DNA of 64,000 nucleotides, taken from contig JBGSVE010000063.1 in assembly GCA_041753075.1 (NCBI GenBank), forward strand, positions 65,854 through 129,853. Reading direction: 5' to 3'. The position numbers were made by a program, and so were the translations under genes. Within the stretch, counting starts at the first letter, position 1, and each line of letters starts with the position of its first letter. Under the pieces are notes generated by a model. It searched no databases. It was not told the origin of the DNA and saw only the letters and a list, made by a program, of their open reading frames with translations. Shown piece by piece: positions 37,033-44,828 of the stretch. This DNA comes from UBA6163 sp041753075 (GTDB lineage: Bacteria; Planctomycetota; Planctomycetia; Pirellulales; Pirellulaceae).

Positions 37033-37446
37033 ATGGTTGCGATCAAGAAAGACAAAATTAACGGCGATTTTCTCGGTACCGGTCGGCGCAAGTCGAGTGT
37101 GGCGCGAGTTCGCGTGCGTCCCGGTTCGGGAAAAATTACGATCAACCGTCGTCCGTTTGAAGAGTATTTCGTCAACGACCAAGACCGCAAAGCGATCCTC
37201 AGCACGTTGCAGGCGGTCGATCAAGCCGACAAAGTCGATGTGCTTGTTCGCGTCAACGGCGGCGGATTGACCGGCCAGAGCGGAGCGGTTCGCATGGGTT
37301 TGGCGCGAGCCTTGATGGGCCACGCCGAAGGCAGCCACGATATCCTTCGCGAAGGTGGTTATCTGACTCGCGATTCGCGCATGAAGGAACGCAAGAAACC
37401 CGGTCTTCGCGGTGCTCGCCGTGCGTCGCAGTTCAGCAAGCGGTAA
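37033..37446 (+). CDS. rpsI: 30S ribosomal protein S9
   Basis: 137 residues with the S9 landmarks GTGRRKSSVARVRV, GSGKITINRRPFEEYF, VNGGGLTGQSGAVRMGLARAL and the basic tail KKPGLRGARRASQFSKR. The last Lys-Arg contacts P-site tRNA in the ribosome. It is cotranscribed with rplM by position. A hairpin repeat starts 10 nt after the stop. Confidence 0.97.
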   Translation: MVAIKKDKINGDFLGTGRRKSSVARVRVRPGSGKITINRRPFEEYFVNDQDRKAILSTLQAVDQADKVDVLVRVNGGGLTGQSGAVRMGLARALMGHAEGSHDILREGGYLTRDSRMKERKKPGLRGARRASQFSKR

Positions 37447-37455
37447 AACTTCTCC

Positions 37456-37492
37456 AAAGTGTGCTCAACGACGCTCCACCGTCGTTGCGCAC
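37456..37492. repeat. Family E hairpin after rpsI
   Basis: GTGCTCAACGACG pairs with CGTCGTTGCGCAC around CTCCAC. It is a diverged copy of the AAGTGTTCGACGACGCTCCG unit. It lies just past the rpsI stop, so it could serve as the transcript end. Confidence 0.7.
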
Positions 37493-37538
37493 GGTGGCGC
37501 AGTGCGCGGTGTTGATTGCGTCTTTCGAAACCAACGCA

Positions 37539-38399
37539 ATGGCGATCCTCAATTACTTTTCGGCCGCAACGGATTTCGCTGCGGCAGCGCGAGTTCAGGC
37601 CAGGATGGTTGAATACTATTCCAATACGCCGGACTATTACAGCGATATCGATTACGCTCGAGAAGCCTAGAATTGTCCCGACCAACTGATTCATCAAGAG
37701 TTGCTGCGTCGTCTGCAGGGCCGCGATGTTTGTGAGATTGGCTGTGGCCGTGCGGGAATCGCCAGGACGGTAGGCTTTGAGCCGCGAAGCTACAGCGGCT
37801 GCGACTTCTCGACCGAGATCATGCGGTCGAATCGCCAAACGTTCCCGCATTGGAATTTCAGGGAAATTGTCGAGAAAGATCGCCTGCCATTTGCCGACCA
37901 GGGTTTTGATTCCGTTTTTGCGTTGTTTGTTTTAGAACACGTCGTCTGGCCCGATCATTTCATTCGCGAGTTAGCGCGAATCACGCGCCGCAGCGGTGAG
38001 ATTTTGATCGTTTGCCCCGACTTCCATGGTCGCTTGGAGATGGCCAGCCAAGTGCTGGGGCGATCAGGTCTGTCGGGCCGCGAGAAACTACAACGCGGCC
38101 AATGTTTGCAAGCCATTCACACCACGTTAGTCGGACGCGTACTGGCTCCCCGATTCCTAAGACGCCGACTTGCCAACGCGGCCGTTGAGCCCGTTTGTCT
38201 GATGAATGCTCGTCCGTCGTGTTTCGAGCAAGAGTTCTATGCCGACGCCGACGCTGTCTACGTGACACACCAAGGCGAAATTGACACGACGTTTGGATGA
38301 AACGGGTTCCGCCGCGACGCGGACGCATTCGCCAATGACGTGCGCCAATTTGTCGACGATCGTAAAATAATGTTTGCGTCTTATCGCGCGGACTGCTAA
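37539..38399 (+). pseudogene. SAM-dependent methyltransferase interrupted by two in-frame stop codons
   Basis: One reading frame runs from the ATG at 37539 (MAILNYFSAATDFAAAARVQ) to TAA at 38397, but is broken by TAG at 37668 and TGA at 38298. Between the stops lie motif I VCEIGCGRAGIAR and the class I methyltransferase core FDSVFALFVLEHVVWPDHF and RRSGEILIVCPDFHG. Both flanking pieces look coding: EYYSNTPDYYSDIDYAREA before the first stop and DADAFANDVRQFVDDRKIMF after the second. The frame never shifts, so point mutations or sequencing errors explain it best. The middle part alone could start at 37701. Confidence 0.7.
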
Positions 38400-38490
38400 C
38401 CAGCGGCTTTAGCGTTGTGAGCGGACTGGCGATAGCCTCCGGCCTCGTAAACCACCGGCGTCTAGGACTACGTTGCAGGTCGATTTTCGG

Positions 38491-38557
38491 ATCAGCCGCA
38501 GTGCGTTAGCACGCGGTTTAAGATGCGGGAACCGCACGCTATCGCGAGGCGGCTGAT
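38491..38557. repeat. 67-bp imperfect palindrome, family A copy 2
   Basis: Same length and ends as 6159-6225 (ATCAGCCGCAGTGCG to CGCGAGGCGGCTGAT). Differences cluster in the loop region, while the outer arms are identical. Confidence 0.85.
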
Positions 38558-38629
38558 CAATTCATCCCTAATTCCGAGCTGTGACGCACCACTGGTGGTT
38601 TGTCAGGCATGAAAGTTAGGGTCAGCGCC

Positions 38630-38656
38630 AAGTGTTCTACGACGCTCCGCCGTCGT
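38630..38656. repeat. Family E repeat near the sulfatase 3' end
   Basis: A 27-nt copy with the consensus core GACGCTCCGCCGTCGT, 26 nt beyond the sulfatase stop and antisense to that gene. Confidence 0.75.
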
Positions 38657-38681
38657 AATTTTATTTAGCCGAAGCACTCAA

Positions 38682-40262
38682 TCAATCTTCACTGCCCCAC
38701 CAAGTCGGGCCCGGCGTCCAATCCGCATCGCGAAATCTCGCATGTTGCTCTTCCAACTGTGGCAATTGTTTCTCGCGAGCGCGTTGTTGTTTTGCCAAAT
38801 CCGCAGCCTCCGTATAGCGGGCGTCCATCTCTGGATACTTCACGCTCACCGAGTCCAGAAAAGATTGCAGCGATTGTTTCATTTGCGCCGCTCGCTGCGG
38901 CTCTTTGGACGCCAAGTCAATTTGCTCGGACATATCATCAATAACGTTGTAAAGTTCGACGCGATCATCCTCGTAATAATGAATCAGCTTCAACTCGCCT
39001 TCGCGATAAATCCCGCTAGGCTCGCCGCCTTGATTGCCATAGTGCGGATAGTGCCATACCAGCGGACGCGGCCCAATCTCGCCGCCCCCCAGTAACGGCA
39101 ACAAACTCACACCGTCAAGATGTTGCTGGGGACGCAGTTCCAAGCCCGCCAAATCGAGAATCGTCGGATAAAAATCGGCTCCGGTAACGGGTGTCGAATT
39201 GAGCGATCCCGGCGCGGCGACTCCTGGTACGCGAATGTAAAGCGGTGCGCGAATTCCACCTTCCCATTGGCGTCCCTTGCCGCCGCGCAGTGGCAGATTG
39301 CAGGTCGCATACGCGTCACCCGACGACACGCCACCGTTGTCCGACGTGAAAATTACCACCGTTTCGTCGCCGATACCCTGCGCGTCAATCGCATCCAGCA
39401 CGACGCCAACGGCTTGATCCAACGTTTCCATCATTCCCGCATAAACCGGATGGTCTTGCACCTGACGCACCGGCATCGTGCGATCAATCACAAACCTCGC
39501 CGCGCCCGTGGCCAGCGGCGACTCCTTCTCGCGGTACTTCGTCCACATTGCTCGCGTCGTTTCGACGGGCGCATGAACCGCATAGAAAGACAGCATCGCG
39601 AAGAACGGTTGGTCGCGCGGTTGGTCGCGAATGAACTTGGCCGTTTCGCCGGCAAGGCGAAGCGTCAACGATTCTCCAGGCGGACCGTCTGCCATTTTAG
39701 GATTGTTGTAGGGCGAGAAGAATCCGCCGGGCGGTGACCCTTTATCAAAGCCGCCGACATTGATTTCGTAGCCGTGATCCTCAGGCCACGATCCTTTATC
39801 TCCCAAGTGCCATTTGCCGGCGAAAAAAGTCTTATACCCAGACTTCACAAGTTCCTCGGCAATCGTCGTCTGCGTGCGTGGCAAATCATGCAGATACTCG
39901 GCGGGCAACACCCGGTCATTGCGATCCCATTTCATTCCCGACGCCGCGCCGATGTAATCCGTGATGCCATGCCGCGCTGGAAATTGGCCCAATTGAATGC
40001 TCGCGCGCGATGGACTGCACACTTGGCAGCATGCGTAGCCTTGTGTGAAACGCATGCCGCTGCGCGCCAAAGAATCGATACGTGGCGTTTCGTAAAAATC
40101 GCTGCCTTCGACGCCGATGTCGTTAACGCCCAGATCATCGACCAATATCAAGACGACGTTGCGGCCGCTCGGCCCAGCGTCAACCGCCCACGCCGTCGGC
40201 GGGAGCAACCCATAGCCCAGAAGAAACAGGGCGGATGCGAGGAGACTAAGTTTACTTGGCAT
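38682..40262 (-). CDS. Secreted S1-family sulfatase
   Basis: 526 residues with a signal peptide (to about residue 26, TAWA). The formylglycine motif is CSPSRAS within QVCSPSRASIQLGQ, so the nucleophile Cys is present. Metal and substrate residues are seen in LVDDLGVNDIGVEG, FAGKWHLGDKG and FTSDNGG. It removes sulfate esters from carbohydrates, as in many planctomycetes living on algal polysaccharides. It is 71 nt downstream of the microcompartment operon on the same strand, so a link to sulfated fucans or rhamnans is attractive but unproven. Confidence 0.95.
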   Translation of the reverse strand: MPSKLSLLASALFLLGYGLLPPTAWAVDAGPSGRNVVLILVDDLGVNDIGVEGSDFYETPRIDSLARSGMRFTQGYACCQVCSPSRASIQLGQFPARHGITDYIGAASGMKWDRNDRVLPAEYLHDLPRTQTTIAEELVKSGYKTFFAGKWHLGDKGSWPEDHGYEINVGGFDKGSPPGGFFSPYNNPKMADGPPGESLTLRLAGETAKFIRDQPRDQPFFAMLSFYAVHAPVETTRAMWTKYREKESPLATGAARFVIDRTMPVRQVQDHPVYAGMMETLDQAVGVVLDAIDAQGIGDETVVIFTSDNGGVSSGDAYATCNLPLRGGKGRQWEGGIRAPLYIRVPGVAAPGSLNSTPVTGADFYPTILDLAGLELRPQQHLDGVSLLPLLGGGEIGPRPLVWHYPHYGNQGGEPSGIYREGELKLIHYYEDDRVELYNVIDDMSEQIDLASKEPQRAAQMKQSLQSFLDSVSVKYPEMDARYTEAADLAKQQRAREKQLPQLEEQHARFRDADWTPGPTWWGSED

Positions 40263-40333
40263 GTGGCTGCGCCTTGGCGTTGAGTGTGAAAATCAATGAC
40301 GAGTTCGCCTGATTGTACCCCACGCCGAGGGAG

Positions 40334-41269
40334 CTATCCAATCCGAGCAAGAACCGTCTCCAGCGTCTTACGCAAGGCCACGCCGCTGGCGCGCAATCCC
40401 TGGACTTCCTTTGGCCAAAGATCGATTTGCAGTTGCTCGACAATGCCGCCGCGACCGACCTTCGTGGGCACCGATAACGCAACATCACGAATCCCATAGC
40501 AACCGTTTTGCACCGTACTGACGGGCAGCAGGCATTGGCGATCCAGGATCATCGCTTCGATGACATCTCGAATCGCAATCCCAACCGCAAAGCCCGCGCC
40601 GCCTTTGCGCTTAATGACTTCGGCACCGCTGCCTTTGGTTCGGGCAAACAATTCACCAGCCAATGTGCTGGTCCAGCCCGGATATTTCTCCAGTGGCAAA
40701 CCACCAATCGCGGCGCTGCTCCAAATCGGCACCATCGTGTCGCCATGCTCACCCAAGACCAACGCATTAACCTGGGTCGGCGGGGCGGCAAGCTGCTGCG
40801 CAATCAAACTGCGAAAGCGAATCGTATCAAGCTGAGTCCCTAGACCAAGCACTTGGCGTTCGGGCAACCCTAACTTCTTGGCCGCCACATAGGTCAAAAT
40901 ATCGACCGGGTTGGAAACCACCAAAACAATCGCCGATGGCTTCGGACCCGCAGCTTTCACATCATTCAAAATCTGCATAAACAGATCGGTGTTGCGATTG
41001 ATAAGGTCCAGTCGCGACTCTTCGGGTTTGCGACGTAAGCCCGCAGTGATGCAGATGAAATCGCTCGACGCAATATGCTCATAACCGCCACCAACGATCA
41101 CTTGGTCGGCAACGCTGGGCGTACCGTGTAGCAGATCCAGCGCATGGCCCGCAGCGGCTTCGGCGTTCACATCCAACATTGCAATCTCACGAACGATGCC
41201 GCCGCATTGCAACGCGAAGCCCGCGCACGAACCTACTAGCCCGCCACCGCCGATGATTGATATTTTCAT
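40334..41269 (-). CDS. Malate/lactate dehydrogenase of the PVM microcompartment operon
   Basis: 311-residue LDH/MDH-fold enzyme. It has the NAD-binding GGGGLVGSCAGFAL, the mobile loop GLRRKPEESRLDL, VSNPVDILTYVA, LDTIRFRS and the catalytic GEHGDTMVPIW with His. At the loop position that is Gln in lactate dehydrogenases and Arg in malate dehydrogenases, this protein has Arg. It is the last metabolic gene of the operon, 15 nt after the aldolase. In the PVM model a dehydrogenase regenerates NAD inside or beside the shell. No obvious targeting helix is seen. Confidence 0.88.
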   Translation of the reverse strand: MKISIIGGGGLVGSCAGFALQCGGIVREIAMLDVNAEAAAGHALDLLHGTPSVADQVIVGGGYEHIASSDFICITAGLRRKPEESRLDLINRNTDLFMQILNDVKAAGPKPSAIVLVVSNPVDILTYVAAKKLGLPERQVLGLGTQLDTIRFRSLIAQQLAAPPTQVNALVLGEHGDTMVPIWSSAAIGGLPLEKYPGWTSTLAGELFARTKGSGAEVIKRKGGAGFAVGIAIRDVIEAMILDRQCLLPVSTVQNGCYGIRDVALSVPTKVGRGGIVEQLQIDLWPKEVQGLRASGVALRKTLETVLARIG

Positions 41270-41284
41270 AGTTGTATCCTCAAA

Positions 41285-42160
41285 TTACTTTGCGAGCTGC
41301 CGCATCACTTCGGCGGTAATTAGCTTGACTAGCGATTCTTCATCAATCGCCGGGGCTGCAGTCACAACCGGCGCGGACCCGGTGCTGCCAGACGAAGTTT
41401 TGATCGGCGGCGGTGCATCAAAGGCACGCCGCTCTACCCCCGCATCGGCCCATGAATCACGGAAGATATCGTTTGCACAAATATCACAATTCTTGAATTC
41501 TTCAGTATTACGCGGATCCTTATAGCCCCATTTATCTTTCAATTCGAGCAACTCGCGTGACTTGCCTTCGGATAGATAGGCAACGTGACCGAGTTGGCGC
41601 GCGAGCATCAACATGCGGCAATAAGAATCGAGAATTTCCGTCCACCAGTAAGCTTGCTCGACCGTTTCGCCATAACTGACCGTACCGTGATTGGCGAGAA
41701 TCATCACATTCGTTTTGCGCACAAACGGAATGATGGTGTCGGCGAAAGATTGGCCACCCGGTGTTTCATATTTCGTGATCGGAACGTCGCCCAAGAAGAC
41801 TTCGACTTCCGGCAAAATACATTGTGGAATTGGTTCGCGGGCAATCGCAAACGCCGTGGCATGAGGTGGATGACAATGCACAACACTGCGGATATCTTCG
41901 CGCTGGCGATAAATTTCCAGGTGCAATAGCGCTTCGCTCGATCGTTTCTTGCGACCGGAAAGCTGTTTGCCAGTCATGTCAACGAGCGATATGTCGTCGG
42001 GCTTGAGAAATCCTTTACAATGCAACGTCGGCGTACACAGTACTTCGTTTTCGCTGACGCGGACGGTGATGTTTCCGTCATTGGCGGCGGCAAATTGGCG
42101 GTTGTAAATGCGCCGACCGATGTCGCACATATCCTGTTTGATTTGGTGAATGTTTTGCAT
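41285..42160 (-). CDS. Class II aldolase, fuculose/rhamnulose-phosphate type, microcompartment cargo
   Basis: 291 residues. The class II aldolase/adducin fold covers about 1-215, with AANDGNITVRV, SSEALLHLEIYRQR, the zinc-binding HCHPPHATAF, and a later His in LANHGTVSYG. Family members split L-fuculose-1-phosphate or L-rhamnulose-1-phosphate into dihydroxyacetone phosphate and L-lactaldehyde, the signature step of PVM microcompartments. A Ser/Ala/Pro linker leads to a C-terminal amphipathic helix, DEESLVKLITAEVMRQL, a typical encapsulation peptide. Confidence 0.93.
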   Translation of the reverse strand: MQNIHQIKQDMCDIGRRIYNRQFAAANDGNITVRVSENEVLCTPTLHCKGFLKPDDISLVDMTGKQLSGRKKRSSEALLHLEIYRQREDIRSVVHCHPPHATAFAIAREPIPQCILPEVEVFLGDVPITKYETPGGQSFADTIIPFVRKTNVMILANHGTVSYGETVEQAYWWTEILDSYCRMLMLARQLGHVAYLSEGKSRELLELKDKWGYKDPRNTEEFKNCDICANDIFRDSWADAGVERRAFDAPPPIKTSSGSTGSAPVVTAAPAIDEESLVKLITAEVMRQLAK

Positions 42161-42220
42161 TTTTGTTTGATGTATGAATAACGTTTTATGTAAAAAGGTT
42201 TCAGTTGTAAGAATTGAGCG

Positions 42221-42502
42221 TTATTTCAAACGCACTTCGTCCAAAATGGCGACAATCGAAGCGTCCAAGGGTTTGATCTCCGGTGCAAAGGGTTGTGCAG
42301 CCTCTGGGCCTTCAGCGACGGCAACCAAGGTGCCGAATCCGCTGCCGACCAAATCCCAGGCGACGATCATTTCCCCACCCAGCGGTTGCTGGTCAATGTC
42401 GGTGGCGCTCATCACCTGTTCGACGCATCGCAACGTTGCAGCATGCAATGTCGGATGCGATCGCGACAAAGTCACGGTGCCAACGGTTCGTGCGATCATC
42501 AT
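42221..42502 (-). CDS. BMC-P shell pentamer protein (EutN/CcmL family), copy 3
   Basis: 93 residues of the EutN/CcmL fold, which caps the vertices of the polyhedral shell. Hallmarks are MIARTVGTVTLSR, the middle GEMIVAWDLVGSGFGTLVAVAEG and the C-terminal PLDASIVAILDEV. The start overlaps the stop of the upstream gene as ATGA; a second ATG one codon on is possible. It is one of three BMC-P genes here. Confidence 0.93.
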   Translation of the reverse strand: MMIARTVGTVTLSRSHPTLHAATLRCVEQVMSATDIDQQPLGGEMIVAWDLVGSGFGTLVAVAEGPEAAQPFAPEIKPLDASIVAILDEVRLK

Positions 42503-42783
42503 GTTGAAGTTCCTCGCGAAATCGCACAGCGTTGACGTTCGATCTTAATACCACGATCGCGGGCCTCGTCGCGCGCCAGCGGCGTGACAATCGCTTTCGC
42601 GGCGACGGTAATCGACAATGTTTTTTGTGGTATTGCGGCAATGGTTGCCGCCGTGATCAATCGTTCACTGACGAAGTGATCGCCGGTAGTTTGGGTCTGG
42701 ATGTTTGATTCCAAATGCAAACGACGAATGACCTCGCGGACTATTCGTTCGATGAATTCGTCGATTTGCGATCTGGTTTGCAT
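42499..42783 (-). CDS. Small EutQ-like protein with N-terminal encapsulation helix
   Basis: 94 residues from the ATG at 42783 (an ATG at 42807 would overlap the preceding gene). An N-terminal amphipathic helix, QIDEFIERIVREVIRRL, looks like a cargo-targeting peptide. After a linker, about 40-85 (ERLITAATIAAIP, then AIVTPLARDEARDRGIKIER) resemble the N-terminal segment of EutQ and similar microcompartment proteins. The role is unknown; scaffold or adaptor functions are possible. It lies between two BMC-P genes. Confidence 0.75.
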   Translation of the reverse strand: MQTRSQIDEFIERIVREVIRRLHLESNIQTQTTGDHFVSERLITAATIAAIPQKTLSITVAAKAIVTPLARDEARDRGIKIERQRCAISRGTST

Positions 42784-42790
42784 GGGTCGT

Positions 42791-43054
42791 TTAGTTGGCT
42801 GCATCAATCAAGCCGAGGACGCTCCAGCGCGCCGGTGTATTTGTATGTTTGACAATATCGCGGACCAGCAACGCATCGCTGGTAATCATCACTAGGTCAT
42901 TGGCTTTCGCACCATAAGGATCGATCGCAATCAATGGCGGGCCGTCGCTATCTCCACTGGCCAGCAGCGGTTGGATGACAACCAAACGCGAGCCGTCCAA
43001 GCTGGCGTGCTTGGTCGTGGCGTGAGTCGTTCCGAGGATGCGTGCGGTTTGCAT
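42791..43054 (-). CDS. BMC-P shell pentamer protein (EutN/CcmL family), copy 2
   Basis: 87 residues with the EutN/CcmL pattern: TARILGTTHATTKHASLDG at the N-terminus, LVVIQPLLASG, a DPYGAKANDLVMITSDAL core and a terminal VLGLIDA. It is separated from the aldehyde dehydrogenase by 23 nt. It diverges clearly from the other two BMC-P copies, consistent with non-identical vertices. Confidence 0.93.
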   Translation of the reverse strand: MQTARILGTTHATTKHASLDGSRLVVIQPLLASGDSDGPPLIAIDPYGAKANDLVMITSDALLVRDIVKHTNTPARWSVLGLIDAAN

Positions 43055-43077
43055 TGAGTGTTCTGGCGATGCGCTAC

Positions 43078-44502
43078 TTAGACAACGTGCAAGTCGTCGA
43101 TCAGGCTGCAGCGACGTTCGCGAGTAAACGTGTACGGAGTGGTGACACCTTCACCGGTGGGACCGGCAATCGAAAACGAGAGATAGCCTTCGCCGCCCAA
43201 GCCCAACGACGCCATGCACGGTCCGTTCTTGACAAACAGCGTGGTATCGAGCTCTTTGGCCATCTTGGTCATGTTGCCCACGTCGCGACTGTGGATGATT
43301 GCGGTATGCCGAAAGCCGTGTTCATATTTTTTCGCCATCGCGATTGCATGGTCAACGTCGCGGGCGCGGACAAACGGGACGAACGGCATCATTTGTTCAA
43401 CGGCAACGAACGGATGGTGCTCGTCGGTTTCACCAAAGATCAGTTCGCACTCGGCCGGAACACTGATTCCCGCGGCGGCGGCCAAGACCGCTGCATCGCG
43501 ACCAATAAAATCTTTGCAGGCGGCGTCATGTTTGTCGTCGCCGACTTTCACGATCGCCTTCGAGGTTAGCGCGGCAATCTGCGAGGCATTGAGCTGGACC
43601 GCACCGGCGCGGCGCATTGCAGCCATCATCGCATCGAACACGGACTCGACGACAAAGACTTCTTTCTCGGCAATGCACAGCAAATTATTGTCATACGAAG
43701 CGCCTTGAATGATGCACCGTGCGGCGCGATCAAGGTCCGCAGTTTCATCGACCACCACCGGCGGATTGCCAGGACCGGCGACGATTGCCCGCTTGCCACT
43801 GTTGAGCGCGGCGCGAGCGACGGCCGGTCCTCCGGTGACGCAGATCAAGGCCACGCTGCGATGCTTGAACAGCGCGTCGGCGGATTCCAAAGTCGGCTCG
43901 GCAATCACGCACACCAGATTGTCGATACCAATCTCAAGATGAATCGCTTCGTTAAATCGCCGAACCCCTTCGGCGGCAACGCGCTTTCCCGACGGATGCG
44001 GATTGACGACAACGGTGTTTCCTCCAGCGATCATGCTGACGGCGTTTCCGGTGATCGTTGGCAAGCTGTGCGTCACCGGCGTGATCGCTCCGATGACACC
44101 AAACGGGGCGCGTTCGATCAGGGTGATTCCATGATCTCCGCTGTAGGCCTTGGTTTCGAGAAACTCGACGCCGGGACTTTTTTCTCCAAGCGTGCGGAGC
44201 TTTTCAATCTTATGCTGCGGGCGACCGACCTGGGTTTCTTCCATCTCCATCAAACCGAGCTCTTCGCATTGTTCGATCGAGATTTTGCGAATCACATCAA
44301 TCGCTTTGCGGCGATCGGCAATCGGACGCTCGCGCAATTGCTCGAACGCGGAGCGGGCGGCGCGGACGGCGGAATCGGCGTCGTAAAAAACGCCATGGTG
44401 TCCGCCGGCCGACATTGGCTTGGCATTGATTCCCGGTGGCAGCGGTCCGACTTCGCTCAAGACCTGAGCCACGATGCTGCGAATGAGGTTTTCGTCGTAC
44501 AT
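43078..44502 (-). CDS. CoA-acylating aldehyde dehydrogenase, microcompartment cargo
   Basis: 474 residues of the PduP/EutE type, converting an aldehyde, NAD and CoA to acyl-CoA and NADH. An N-terminal targeting helix DENLIRSIVAQVLSEVG is followed by a short linker. The catalytic part shows FGVIGAITPVTHSLPTI, GNTVVVNPHPSGK, CVTGGPAVARAALNSGKR and the nucleophile in DNNLLCIAEKEVFV. In PVM compartments it acts on lactaldehyde, giving lactyl-CoA for PduL. It lies mid-operon. Confidence 0.94.
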   Translation of the reverse strand: MYDENLIRSIVAQVLSEVGPLPPGINAKPMSAGGHHGVFYDADSAVRAARSAFEQLRERPIADRRKAIDVIRKISIEQCEELGLMEMEETQVGRPQHKIEKLRTLGEKSPGVEFLETKAYSGDHGITLIERAPFGVIGAITPVTHSLPTITGNAVSMIAGGNTVVVNPHPSGKRVAAEGVRRFNEAIHLEIGIDNLVCVIAEPTLESADALFKHRSVALICVTGGPAVARAALNSGKRAIVAGPGNPPVVVDETADLDRAARCIIQGASYDNNLLCIAEKEVFVVESVFDAMMAAMRRAGAVQLNASQIAALTSKAIVKVGDDKHDAACKDFIGRDAAVLAAAAGISVPAECELIFGETDEHHPFVAVEQMMPFVPFVRARDVDHAIAMAKKYEHGFRHTAIIHSRDVGNMTKMAKELDTTLFVKNGPCMASLGLGGEGYLSFSIAGPTGEGVTTPYTFTRERRCSLIDDLHVV

Positions 44503-44505
44503 GAT

Positions 44506-44817
44506 TTACTCGTTCCGGTTGTAGACCGATTGTTTTTCAACGTGAACACTGTCGATGATGCCGATGACCGCAGCATCGATGGGTAGCTTTGTCGTCTCGG
44601 GCATGAGACGGGCGCTGCTGCCTTGGACGATCAACACAAAGTCGCCTTCACCGGCACCGAGTGTGTCAACGGCGATGAAGGTGCGACCCGTTGTGACCAA
44701 CGAGTCACGCTGTTTGTCGTTGATGCGATATGGTTCGACGATCAACAGCTTTTGGCCGACCATCGATTCGGCTTTCTGCGTACTGACCACCGATCCGGTG
44801 ACGCGGGCAATGAACAT
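44506..44817 (-). CDS. BMC-P shell pentamer protein (EutN/CcmL family), copy 1
   Basis: 103 residues from the ATG at 44817 (MFIARVTGSVVSTQKAESM). It is EutN/CcmL-like: GQKLLIVEPYRIND, FIAVDTLGAGEGDFVLIVQG and IDAAVIGIIDSVHVE. The AGEGD turn at the pentamer interface is the family's clearest feature. An earlier in-frame start at 44901 lies inside ackA and is unlikely. Confidence 0.95.
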   Translation of the reverse strand: MFIARVTGSVVSTQKAESMVGQKLLIVEPYRINDKQRDSLVTTGRTFIAVDTLGAGEGDFVLIVQGSSARLMPETTKLPIDAAVIGIIDSVHVEKQSVYNRNE

Positions 44818-44828
44818 GAAGTGGGTTC

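Larger units (their letters stand above)
38400..38681. other. Repeat-rich spacer
   Basis: 282 nt without a gene between the methyltransferase remnant and the sulfatase. It holds family A copy 2, a family E copy, and at about 38400-38470 a GC-rich stretch (GCGGACTGGCGATAGCCTCC) that looks like part of another dispersed unit. Confidence 0.6.

Noticed and set aside
43705..44586. Open frame of 293 codons antisense to the compartment aldehyde dehydrogenase
   Set aside because: No recognisable protein features; a by-product of GC-rich codon usage in the opposite gene.
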